Positions 43,389-51,050 of a DNA stretch of 64,000 nt are shown piece after piece. Each line of letters starts with the position of its first letter. Within the stretch, counting starts at the first letter, position 1. Source of the DNA: PALSA-1353 sp050012375. Lineage in GTDB: Bacteria; Planctomycetota; Phycisphaerae; Tepidisphaerales; Tepidisphaeraceae. The position numbers and the translations under genes are program-made. The stretch is taken from positions 1 to 64,000 of the forward strand of contig JBEKHH010000003.1 in the NCBI GenBank assembly GCA_050012375.1, read 5' to 3'. The notes under the pieces are model-generated. The model was given only the letters and a program-made list of their open reading frames with translations, had not been told where the DNA came from and did not search any database.

Positions 43389-44324
43389 TCAGTTGTTCTC
43401 CCCCCGCCCCGACGGCCAGGTCACATTATGGACCGGTTTAAGAATCGCCAGGACCTCGGCCAACAACGCCTGGTCAATCGGCTCCTCGGCCCAGGCGATG
43501 TTCCGTTCCATGTTCTTCGGATTGGCCGATCCCACCAGGGTCGTGGCGATATCCGGATTCGTGAGCGAATACTGCACCGCCAATTTTTCGACGCTGGCGC
43601 CCCGGACCCGGCAATGGACCGCCGCCCTGGCGCACATCTCCTTCACCTCTTCCGGCGCCGGATGCCAGACCGGCGCGCCTCGATTGCTCAAAAGACCCAT
43701 CCCCAGCGGTGACGCATTGATGATTCCAACGCGGTGCTTCGTGAAAACCGGAATCATATCGGCCAATGCCGTGTCGTTCAGTTCAAAGTGGCAATAGCTC
43801 AGGATCGCATCGATGGGCGTCGCTTCGACGACCGTGCGCAGCGCGGCCAGCGGCAAACCCGTCACCCCCACGAACCGGACCTTCCCGGCTTTTTGCAGCT
43901 TCCGAAGCGCGGGAATGGTTTCTCCGATCACCTCTTCGAGGCTCCCAAACTCGATGTCGTGCGCCTGAATCAAATCGACGTGCTCGACGCCCATTCTCTT
44001 CAGGCTCTCCTCCACGCTCGCCGTCACGCGCGAGGCGGAAAAATCAAAATCCTTCATCTCCTGACCATACCGCCCGACCTTCGTGGCCAGGATGTATTTC
44101 TCGCGCCCGATGGTTTTCAGCGCCTTTCCGAGGACCGTCTCCGCCTGGGTCAACCCATAGAACGGCGAAACATCGATGAAATTGATCCCGCGCTCAACCG
44201 AGATGTGAACCGCGCGGATGGATTGGGCCTCATCCACTTCGCGAAACACACCGCCCAATGACGATGCGCCAAAGCTCAGCGTCGAAACCTTCAGTCCCGT
44301 ATGACCCAGAACGCGGTACCGCAT
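43389..44324 (-). CDS. Aldo/keto reductase, sugar 1-dehydrogenase-like
   Basis: A 311-residue AKR close to the L-fucose/D-threo-aldose 1-dehydrogenase type. Motifs: GHTGLKVSTLSFGASSLGGV, Asp/Tyr in NFIDVSPFYG, Lys in ILATKVGRYG, His in LIQAHDIEF, then LSYCHFEL and the cofactor motif TTLVGSANPKNMERN. It is the first gene of a three-gene minus-strand group with a lactonase-like protein 40 bases on. It would form a sugar lactone that the next enzyme hydrolyses. Which aldose is used is not certain. Confidence 0.87.
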   Translation of the reverse strand: MRYRVLGHTGLKVSTLSFGASSLGGVFREVDEAQSIRAVHISVERGINFIDVSPFYGLTQAETVLGKALKTIGREKYILATKVGRYGQEMKDFDFSASRVTASVEESLKRMGVEHVDLIQAHDIEFGSLEEVIGETIPALRKLQKAGKVRFVGVTGLPLAALRTVVEATPIDAILSYCHFELNDTALADMIPVFTKHRVGIINASPLGMGLLSNRGAPVWHPAPEEVKEMCARAAVHCRVRGASVEKLAVQYSLTNPDIATTLVGSANPKNMERNIAWAEEPIDQALLAEVLAILKPVHNVTWPSGRGENN

Positions 44325-44429
44325 GGAGCAGAATCATAACCGCATTTGCCTTTCATGCCCCACTCTGCGCGCACCCCTGCCCAGCATGACCGGGAACGCC
44401 GCGGCCTTCCGCGATTTCGCCGTCGCCGC

Positions 44430-44711
44430 TTAGCGATGCGGACGCTTGAACAGAGCGTTAATTTTGGAATACGACGTGTGATCGGGCCGGTATATCTTTT
44501 CGATGGTGGCGTTAACCGCCTCCCAGCCTTCGGCGCCTTGGGCATCGAGGGCTCGGTTGACATCGCCGATGTCCGGCCCGACGCCTTCGTTCACCCAGCG
44601 GTATTCCCACTGGACGTGATCGTAGGGATCCGCCTGGACAAAAGAATGCCCACCCCATCCCGCCAGCCCTATTGCCGCAGCCCCGGCTGCGATATACATC
44701 CAACGCTTCAT
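44430..44711 (-). CDS. Small exported DUF4177-like protein
   Basis: A 93-residue protein with a signal or anchor segment (MYIAAGAAAIGLAGWGGHSF) and a small domain WEYRWVNEGVGPDIGDVNRA ... LDAQGAEGWEAVNATIEKIY, the WEY...LNxxGxEGWE pattern of DUF4177. A textbook AAGGAGG site precedes the ATG. Function unknown; it is probably periplasmic or membrane bound. Confidence 0.75.
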   Translation of the reverse strand: MKRWMYIAAGAAAIGLAGWGGHSFVQADPYDHVQWEYRWVNEGVGPDIGDVNRALDAQGAEGWEAVNATIEKIYRPDHTSYSKINALFKRPHR

Positions 44712-44834
44712 GTGGACCTCCTTCAAAGGATGTGTGACCGATTGGTAGATTCACTCAAGGGAATATCGAAGTCAAGCCTGGTTTTCCGCGAGGTAATTCA
44801 GATTTCGATCAACAGCGCCAAATCAAATGCAATC

Positions 44835-44905
44835 GCGGAGACACTGAGACAGACGCGGAGGAATTCAATGTCGTCTTCTCTGCGTCCTCCTCCGCATCCG
44901 GGCGG
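44835..44905. repeat. Inverted GCGGAG-rich repeat between genes
   Basis: GCGGAGACACTGAGACAGACGCGGAGG is followed by CGTCTTCTCTGCGTCCTCCTCCGC, which can fold back on it. The wording recalls a dispersed intergenic repeat seen in several environmental bacteria. It lies downstream of the PilZ gene and could act as its terminator. Confidence 0.35.
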
Positions 44906-44932
44906 TCCAATATGGCTTTCCCCCAGGACGCG

Positions 44933-46309
44933 TTAAGCCGCCACGCTCCCCTTCGCGTCCGGGCCGACCTCACCCGCTTCCTTCGCCAGGATTGCCGCCA
45001 ACTCCGCGATCGCCTTGTCATCGGCATCGGCCTTCGCCTGAAGTTGCGTAACCTTGCGCTTCAGTTGTGCCAATTCTCCGCGCAATGCTTCGATCTCGTG
45101 AGCTTGCTTCTTGAGAGTCTCCTTCTGCCGCAAAAGCAGGGACTTGACGCCGGCGACAACCTCGTGATTCCTGGCAATGGCAGGTTCCGCGCCGGCCTCC
45201 GTGTCGCGAACGATGCTCATCTCTTTCACCGGCTTGGCCGGCGAACGCGTGCTGAAAATCGGCGTCGCGGCGGAGCCGTTTCCTGACGCCGCCAATGGAA
45301 CACGCTTCGTCTGGGCTTCCGAATTCGTTTGGGTCAGCCTCTCGAGAATTCTCGCCTGATCGCTCGGCGAATTAACCGCTTCGTCCTTCGGCAACGCGTT
45401 CGCGGCGGGCTCGGACTCCGACGCATGCGCCGTCGGCACAGCCGTTGCCGGCGCAGGCTTCTTTTCTGTTTCAGTGTCTGAATTGACCAGCCTGTCAAGG
45501 ATGCGCGTTTGATCGCTCGGCGGATTCTCGGACACCTGCCGTGTACTGGCCAGCTCCTCCAGAAACGTCGCCAGCGCCTCGGACTGGGCGTCCGACGGCG
45601 GGGTTGCCGTCGAAGCCGTTGCAGGGACGGACGTTGACGGCGCCGCCGTTGACGGCGCTGCCGTTGATGGGGCAGCCTTCCTTTCCTTTTCGGCGTCCGA
45701 TTTAGCCGACCCGCCGAGATGGCGCGTCTGATCGCTCGGTGGTTTGACCGGCTCCGGTTTTGGAGCCGCCGCGGCTGTTGCCGGCGCTGTCGGTGCGTGT
45801 GGGGTCTTCGCGACCGCATCTGCCGCGGTTGGCGGCGCGGCCTTTTTTCCCAATTCCGCGTCTGATTTGATCAGCCTGCCTTGGACGCGCGCCTGATCGC
45901 TCAGCGGCGGAAGCGGCTGCTCCTTCGGAAGGGGCGGAAATTCCTTGGTCAGCAATTCATCGAACGTCGCGCCGATCACATACTGCGTCCCACCCATGCC
46001 CCCCTGCTCGCAGCGCACCGCGGTGCATCGAATTTTCACCGGCCGATCGCGAGAGCCTTTGAATTCAATGACGAACGATGTCCCCTGCTTGATCGCCTCT
46101 TCATGCAATACGCCGATCCCCGTGAGCGAAATGTCCCGCACCATCACCACGGTGGGCGGGCCTTCCACGCCCTTGCGCATCGGCTGGATGGTGGCGCGGA
46201 ATCCAAAGGGCATGCGCCGATGCTTGCGACGATCGGAGCCGTCCGCTTCCACCGGCGGAAGCGGGCTGGTTCCCGTGATCTCTTCGTAGGCCTCTAACGA
46301 CAATTCCAC
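44933..46309 (-). CDS. PilZ-domain protein with repeated linker and coiled coil
   Basis: A 458-residue protein. Residues about 25-120 are a PilZ domain with the c-di-GMP motifs DRRKHRRMPF (RxxxR) and DISLTGIGV (DxSxxG). From about residue 135 to 345 an Ala/Pro/Thr-rich linker contains four copies of SDQ(A/T)Rxxxxxxx(S/T)(D/N)xExxxK. The end (residues 395-450) is a coiled coil: RQKETLKKQAHEIEALRGEL and QLKRKVTQLQAKADADDKAI. No membrane segment is seen. It would sense c-di-GMP and bind a partner through the coiled coil. The GTG start has AAGGAG nine bases upstream. Confidence 0.85.
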   Translation of the reverse strand: MELSLEAYEEITGTSPLPPVEADGSDRRKHRRMPFGFRATIQPMRKGVEGPPTVVMVRDISLTGIGVLHEEAIKQGTSFVIEFKGSRDRPVKIRCTAVRCEQGGMGGTQYVIGATFDELLTKEFPPLPKEQPLPPLSDQARVQGRLIKSDAELGKKAAPPTAADAVAKTPHAPTAPATAAAAPKPEPVKPPSDQTRHLGGSAKSDAEKERKAAPSTAAPSTAAPSTSVPATASTATPPSDAQSEALATFLEELASTRQVSENPPSDQTRILDRLVNSDTETEKKPAPATAVPTAHASESEPAANALPKDEAVNSPSDQARILERLTQTNSEAQTKRVPLAASGNGSAATPIFSTRSPAKPVKEMSIVRDTEAGAEPAIARNHEVVAGVKSLLLRQKETLKKQAHEIEALRGELAQLKRKVTQLQAKADADDKAIAELAAILAKEAGEVGPDAKGSVAA

Positions 46310-46495
46310 GAGTATTGCTCCTTACACAACACTGCCATACCTCATATCTGATACATCGCCCGCAAAGCCAACTCTCCCGTGTGTTTCGGCGACTTTTGCC
46401 AATTCCACGATCGCGCGGATATGACGAATATGCCGGTCATGAGGCTCGGGAGGGGAAACGGACACCAAACCCGCGGATGGCCGATCGTGGGCTTC

Positions 46496-47047
46496 TTAGG
46501 GATTTGAAGGCGCAGAGGCCGCATCAAAGCGCCACAACGCCGCGCCGTGGGCGCCGTGCGCCAGAATATAACGGAAGCTGTTCAACTGGTGCTGCCGATC
46601 TTTGATCGGCTCGGCCCTGCCCCCTTTGGCCCACAAACCGCCGGCGTCTTCGCGCAGGCCGTCTTGCCGCAGCAGATGGGATACGTGCTTCTTCGCCAGT
46701 CCCACCCAATGACTCGGCTGATGATCGCTAAACCGCCCGAGCAAATGAAGATGTTTTTCATCAACCGATGCAATCAGAACTTCGATCCCATTGCGCCGCA
46801 GCCTATCAGCGATGGCATCGACAACGAATTTCCGCATCTCCCGCTCGATGTGCACCGGCTCGCGCTGCATCAATGACTTGGAATACGCGAACAGCCGATC
46901 ATATTTCCCCGCCGGCGGCGGATTCTTGTAATCGCCCTCGACATGGTCGCGATGGTGTCGCGCCCGCCATCCGCGCGGGTCGCCGTGCAACCACGAGCCA
47001 TAAACGTGAGCGGTCACATGATACCAATTGTTCCACGCCCTGGTCAT
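46496..47047 (-). CDS. IS200/RAYT-like transposase-type protein
   Basis: A 183-residue protein similar to the Y1/IS200-like and REP-associated transposases: WNNWYHVTAHVYGSWLHGDP at the start, VLIASVDEKHLHLLGRFSDH with the HxH-type pair (HLH), WVGLAKKHVSHLLRQDGL and FRYILAHGAHGAALWRF. The catalytic Tyr expected after the HUH part is not obvious, so a domesticated role is possible. The ATG at 47047 is chosen because the frame further upstream crosses a hairpin and a duplicated copy of the gene head. The gene sits between unrelated genes, alone. Confidence 0.7.
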   Translation of the reverse strand: MTRAWNNWYHVTAHVYGSWLHGDPRGWRARHHRDHVEGDYKNPPPAGKYDRLFAYSKSLMQREPVHIEREMRKFVVDAIADRLRRNGIEVLIASVDEKHLHLLGRFSDHQPSHWVGLAKKHVSHLLRQDGLREDAGGLWAKGGRAEPIKDRQHQLNSFRYILAHGAHGAALWRFDAASAPSNP

Positions 47048-47090
47048 TTGCGGAAGTGTCGTACCACAGGCGGCGCCAATCAAGGGAAAA

Positions 47091-47117
47091 AGCCCACGGA
47101 AGGCCTTGGCGTGGGCT
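47091..47117 (-). terminator. Hairpin AGCCCACG...CGTGGGCT with T-run
   Basis: An eight-pair stem around an 11-base loop that itself contains AAGGCCTT; on the minus strand it is followed by TTTTT. It lies between the duplicated head fragment and the transposase-like gene, and could be a terminator or a REP-like end. Confidence 0.55.
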
Positions 47118-47170
47118 TGGTCGGGGAAGTGCTCCGTACAAATAATTCGATGAAACAATCTCGCCGATCT

Positions 47171-47269
47171 GAGGCAATATGGATGCCCTGTGCGCAAGCC
47201 GCGCGGGTCGCCGGGGAGCCAGGTGCCGTACGTGTGGCCCATCAGGTGGTACCAGTTGTTCCAGGGTTG
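47171..47269 (-). pseudogene. Duplicated N-terminal fragment of the RAYT-like gene
   Basis: Encodes QPWNNWYHLMGHTYGTWLPG then DPRGLRTGHPYC. It is a diverged copy of the start of the gene at 46496-47047 (WNNWYHVTAHVYGSWLHGDP). The copy ends after about 33 codons and non-homologous sequence follows. It shows that a second element, or a duplicated 5' end, was once here. Confidence 0.6.
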
Positions 47270-47363
47270 TTGAAGATTCGGGGAATGGTCTGACACTCCG
47301 GTGGGATTCTTACGCTGTAAATTCAGAGTCGTCCTGGTTTCATTTTCGGTTTCATTTTCCCCG

Positions 47364-48254
47364 TCATCCAAAAAACGCAATCACAATGCCCGCAGCAAGG
47401 TTCACCATAAAGCCCAACACAATTGCAACCATCCAGATTTCACGCCTCTTCTCGATTCGACTCAGCTTTTCAATTTGGGCTCCGACGGAAAAGAATGCAA
47501 CCGGATATAGTCGTCGCAAATAGGATACAATCCAGGCCATTCCTGAAAATAAAATAAATCCAATAATGGAAATGCGAATTCCTCGCAGAAAATGTGGATA
47601 AAGGTCGGTTACATTTGTGAACCCCTGAAAGTTTGACATCAAAATAGTATCAAGTTTCTCCTGGATGTTAGAGGATTTTATAGCGGACTCGACTTGCTTC
47701 AGATAATTTGATGGAAGTACGCGTGGATCTACATTGATTCCTTCCGCTCGTGCGTAAGCGTATGAAACAATCAAGACGACTAGACAAACGGATAAAACGA
47801 TTGCCAGCGCCGTCGCCAGACGTTGGAACATTTTGTCCACAATTATCATTTTGACGAAACCAGAATAGTTTGGGTTATATGATTTTAATTGTTGTCCCAG
47901 CGAGCCATTTAGTTCAATACGCTCATTCCGTGAAGCGAATACTTGAAAATGTATAGTTCCGTCTTCTTGGAACCATATAACTAATCTCTTGGGTCTACAC
48001 TCAAACTCTGCCCGCAAGCTCACAATATTTGCGCTATCCGCATTTTCATAATTGGCCAAATCTTCCAGAGACGCGAAGATCTCTTCCTTTCCATTCTGTA
48101 GAATTGCGATATATGCAGCGGTAATGAGGCTGTTGTTGTCATGGGAGAATATTCTTGAACCTCGCACCATTGCTTCAGTTCGCTTCATGTGCTCGACGGA
48201 GAAAACAAAACCTCGATCGGACAGGGATTGACGCTCAACTCGATTTGGGCTCAC
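47364..48254 (-). CDS. AT-richer membrane protein, probably acquired
   Basis: A protein of about 296 residues without known family. An N-terminal soluble part (FSHDNNSLITAAYIAILQNG, RLVIWFQEDGTIHFQVFAS) is followed by a membrane segment (LATALAIVLSVCLVVLIVSY), a loop of about 60 residues, a second segment (ISIIGFILFSGMAWIVSY) and a third near the end (IWMVAIVLGFMVNLAAGIVI). The coding DNA is clearly richer in A/T than its neighbours. The GTG at 48254 is preferred because GGAGG stands six bases upstream. It lies just after the groEL terminator. Confidence 0.7.
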   Translation of the reverse strand: MSPNRVERQSLSDRGFVFSVEHMKRTEAMVRGSRIFSHDNNSLITAAYIAILQNGKEEIFASLEDLANYENADSANIVSLRAEFECRPKRLVIWFQEDGTIHFQVFASRNERIELNGSLGQQLKSYNPNYSGFVKMIIVDKMFQRLATALAIVLSVCLVVLIVSYAYARAEGINVDPRVLPSNYLKQVESAIKSSNIQEKLDTILMSNFQGFTNVTDLYPHFLRGIRISIIGFILFSGMAWIVSYLRRLYPVAFFSVGAQIEKLSRIEKRREIWMVAIVLGFMVNLAAGIVIAFFG

Positions 48255-48279
48255 GTACATCCTCCGATTCACCAAATAA

Positions 48280-48308
48280 AAGGCCGGCTGGGAGCGCCAG
48301 CCGGCCTT
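48280..48308 (-). terminator. groEL terminator
   Basis: AAGGCCGGCTGG, loop of five, CCAGCCGGCCTT; on the minus strand TTTATTT follows. It lies about 40 bases after the groEL stop. Confidence 0.85.
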
Positions 48309-48349
48309 CACACAGACAAGTCAGTCGGCCCTTGCGGACCAATCAGCTT

Positions 48350-49993
48350 TTAATACATCCCGCCCATTCCGCCGCCGGGGGCTCCGGCTGGCTCGGGCTT
48401 GTCTTCCTTGATCTCGCTCACAATCGCATCCGTCGTCAGCAATAGGCTGGCAATGCTCGCGGCGTTTTGCAGAGCTGTGCGCTCCACTTTCGTCGGAACG
48501 ATCACGCCCATCTTCATCAGATCGCCGTATTCGTGGGTCAGGGCGTTGTAGCCGAAATTGACCTCGCTGCTCTCCTTCACCTTTTGAGCGACGACCGAGC
48601 CGTCCACGCCGGCGTTTTCGGCGATCTGCTTGATCGGGGCCTCCAGCGCGCGGCGAACGATCTCGATGCCGGATCGGATGTCTTCGCTGTCCACTTTCTT
48701 GCGCAAGGCGTCGAAAACCTTGGCGGCGGCCCGGATCACGGCAATGCCGCCGCCGGGAAGAATGCCTTCTTCAACCGCGGCCCGACAGGCGTGCAAGGCG
48801 TCTTCCACACGGGCCTTCTTTTCCTTCATGGCCACTTCCGTGGCCGCCCCGACGTGGATCTGGGCCACGCCGCCGGAGAGCTTGGCCAATCGCTCCTGCA
48901 ATTTTTCGCCGTCGTAATCGCTGGTCGTGTTGGCGATCTCGGTTTTGAGGGCTTCGATCCGGCCCTTGATGGCCTTCTCGTCGCCGGCGCCTTCGATGAT
49001 CGTCGTATTGTCCTTATCGATGCGGATTTTCTTGGCCCGGCCGAGCTGGCTCAACTCGACGTTTTCCAGCTTGATGCCGAGTTCCTCGAAGAGGGCCGTT
49101 CCGCCGGTGACGACGGCGACGTCTTCGAGCATGGCCTTTCGGCGATCGCCGAAGCCCGGGGCTTTCACGGCCGCCACCTTGAGCGTGCCGCGAAGCTTGT
49201 TGACGACCAGTGTGGCCAGGGCCTCGCCTTCGATGTCCTCGGCGATGATGAGCATGGGCTTGCCCTGATCGGCGGCCTTGGAAAGCACGGGAACGAGGTC
49301 GCGGGCGGAGGAAATCTTCTTTTCGTGGATCAGGATATAGGCGTCCTCCAGGACGACTTCCTGCGTTCGGGCATCGGTGATGAAATGCGGGGAGAGAAAA
49401 CCCTTGTCGAACTGCATGCCTTCGACGAGTTCGACCGTGGTGTCCAGGGCCTTGCCCTCTTCCACGGTGATGACGCCGTCCTTGCCGACTTTGGTCATGG
49501 CTTCGGCGATCATCTTGCCGATCTGTTCGTCCTGGTTGGCGCTGGAGGTGCCGACCTGGGCGACTTCCTTGTTGCTGTCGATTTTTTTCGACATTTTCTG
49601 AAGCTCGGCGACGATGGCTTCGACGGCCAGGTTGATGCCGCGCTGAATTTGCGTGGCGTTGGCGCCGGAGCCGACATTTTTCATTCCCTCGGCGAAGATG
49701 GCTTCAGCGTAGACGGTGGCGGTGGTGGTTCCGTCGCCGGCGACGCTGGAGGTCTTGGAAGCGACTTCCTTGACCATTTGCGCGCCCATGTTTTCGTAGG
49801 AATCTTCCAGCTCGATTTCCTTGGCGACGGTGACGCCGTCCTTAGTGACGGTGGGCGAGCCGTAGGATTTCTCGAGCACGACGTTTCTGCCCGACGGTCC
49901 GAGGGTGACTTTGACGGCTCGGGCGAGCTTGCGAACCCCGCGAAGGATGGACTCGCGGGCTTCCTGATCAAATGCGATTCGTTTTGCGGCCAT
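48350..49993 (-). CDS. groL: Chaperonin GroEL
   Basis: A 547-residue 60-kDa chaperonin that folds proteins inside a double ring with GroES. It shows the family motifs: VTLGPSGRNVVLEKSYGSPT near the N-terminus, VAGDGTTTATVYAEAI (ATP site), VGTSSANQDEQIGKMIAEAM, AAVEEGILPGGGIAVIRAA and the flexible GGMGGMY tail. It lies 71 bases after groES and has GAGGAG before the ATG. Planctomycetes often have several groEL copies, so this may not be the only one. No CIRCE operator is seen before groES. Confidence 0.97.
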   Translation of the reverse strand: MAAKRIAFDQEARESILRGVRKLARAVKVTLGPSGRNVVLEKSYGSPTVTKDGVTVAKEIELEDSYENMGAQMVKEVASKTSSVAGDGTTTATVYAEAIFAEGMKNVGSGANATQIQRGINLAVEAIVAELQKMSKKIDSNKEVAQVGTSSANQDEQIGKMIAEAMTKVGKDGVITVEEGKALDTTVELVEGMQFDKGFLSPHFITDARTQEVVLEDAYILIHEKKISSARDLVPVLSKAADQGKPMLIIAEDIEGEALATLVVNKLRGTLKVAAVKAPGFGDRRKAMLEDVAVVTGGTALFEELGIKLENVELSQLGRAKKIRIDKDNTTIIEGAGDEKAIKGRIEALKTEIANTTSDYDGEKLQERLAKLSGGVAQIHVGAATEVAMKEKKARVEDALHACRAAVEEGILPGGGIAVIRAAAKVFDALRKKVDSEDIRSGIEIVRRALEAPIKQIAENAGVDGSVVAQKVKESSEVNFGYNALTHEYGDLMKMGVIVPTKVERTALQNAASIASLLLTTDAIVSEIKEDKPEPAGAPGGGMGGMY

Positions 49994-50064
49994 GTGGACT
50001 CCTCAATTGTTTCTGAATGAGACAACACGCGGCCCGGCGGCCGCGGCTAAAAGGATTTTTTGCC

Positions 50065-50355
50065 TTACTCGACAACAGCCAGAACATCATCGGTGGACAT
50101 AATCATGAGTTCTTCGCCGTCGAGCTTGATTTCGGTGCCGGCGTAGGAGGCGAAGATCACTTCGTCGCCTTTTTTGATTTCGACGGGGGCGCGCTCGCCG
50201 GTATCGAGGCGCTTGCCTTCACCGACGCTGAGGACTTTGCCGCGTCTGGGCTTTTCCTTGGCCGAGTCGGGAAGGACGATCCCGGACTTGGTTTTGGTTT
50301 CCGCCTCGACGCGTTTGACGAGGATTTTGTCTCCGAGAGGACGAAGCTTGGGCAT
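50065..50355 (-). CDS. groS: Co-chaperonin GroES
   Basis: A 96-residue GroES, the lid of the chaperonin chamber. Motifs: LRPLGDKILVKRVEAETKTK at the start, the mobile-loop region KSGIVLPDSAKEKP, and VGEGKRLDTGERAPVEIKKG with GDEVIFASYAGTEI at the end. AAGGAG precedes the ATG. It is transcribed with groEL. Upstream lies a heptamer-repeat stretch instead of CIRCE. Confidence 0.96.
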   Translation of the reverse strand: MPKLRPLGDKILVKRVEAETKTKSGIVLPDSAKEKPRRGKVLSVGEGKRLDTGERAPVEIKKGDEVIFASYAGTEIKLDGEELMIMSTDDVLAVVE

Positions 50356-50371
50356 ATGGGACTCCTTAAAA

Positions 50372-50425
50372 AGATGTCATTGGTCATTGGTCACTTGTCA
50401 TTGGTCATTTGCGAGGGACAAGTGA
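50372..50425. repeat. Degenerate heptamer repeat upstream of groES
   Basis: Copies of GTCATTG/GTCACTTG-like units are followed by their partial complements (GGGACAAGTGACAAGGGAC). The array lies between the response-regulator gene and groES. It resembles short tandem repeats known from cyanobacterial intergenic regions. Confidence 0.5.
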
Positions 50426-50436
50426 CAAGGGACTAT

Positions 50437-50862
50437 TCACACAACATTTCCTTCATCATCCGGCCAACGATTCTCGTGGTAGCGCCGGAGCACGCGGGCC
50501 AGGGCGTCGAGAAGCACGTTCAAATCCACCGGCTTGCTCAGGACGCTGAACACCTGCATGCCGAGCGCTTCGTGCAGCAGGTAATTGGTCAGATGACTGG
50601 TGAGCAGAATTGCCGGCGTCGCCTTGTGCAATTCGCGCAACATCCGGATCACCTGCAAGCCGCCCAACTGGGGCATTTGTGCATCCAACACGGCAACATG
50701 GACGGGGATGGATTCGATCAGATTCAGCGCTTCCCGCCCGTTGTGAGCCGACACCGTCTGCACGCCTTGGGGCTGCAACAGACCGCGAATCGTCTGGTGC
50801 CATCCTTCCTGTTCGTTGGCCAAAAGCACGGTAAACCGATTTGTAGGGTTAGCAGGTAACAT
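50437..50862 (-). CDS. Single-domain response regulator
   Basis: A 141-residue receiver (CheY-like) domain with no output domain. The phosphorylated Asp is in VAVLDAQMPQLGG, and the switch Thr/Ser and Lys are in ILLTSHLTN and LSKPVDL. The acidic pair at the N-terminus is altered (LLANEQEGW, where most have DD), which may change metal binding. The last residues LRRYHENRWPDDEG are charged. No sensor kinase lies next to it; its partner is encoded elsewhere. Confidence 0.85.
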   Translation of the reverse strand: MLPANPTNRFTVLLANEQEGWHQTIRGLLQPQGVQTVSAHNGREALNLIESIPVHVAVLDAQMPQLGGLQVIRMLRELHKATPAILLTSHLTNYLLHEALGMQVFSVLSKPVDLNVLLDALARVLRRYHENRWPDDEGNVV

Positions 50863-51050
50863 TTATGCTGCCCTCGATTCCCGCATGGTGGCTCTAAACA
50901 ATCGCCGTGCCGAGATAAATGGGATTTGGACGGGAGCAAGTTTTCGCCGTAACTATATATAGATAAATCTGTTACAATTAATCAGCAGATATGGTTTTGA
51001 GGCCCTTGGCCGAGGGAGAGAGATGGCTTCCTGCCAAAGGCCGTTTGGCG

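Noticed and set aside
48467..50020. A 517-codon open frame opposite groEL
   Set aside because: It mirrors groEL exactly and has the Asp/Gly/Phe-rich composition typical of antisense reading. The groEL motifs on the other strand are decisive.
50356..50436. Possible CIRCE operator before groES
   Set aside because: No TTAGCACTC-N9-GAGTGCTAA-like inverted repeat is present; the sequence is a heptamer array.
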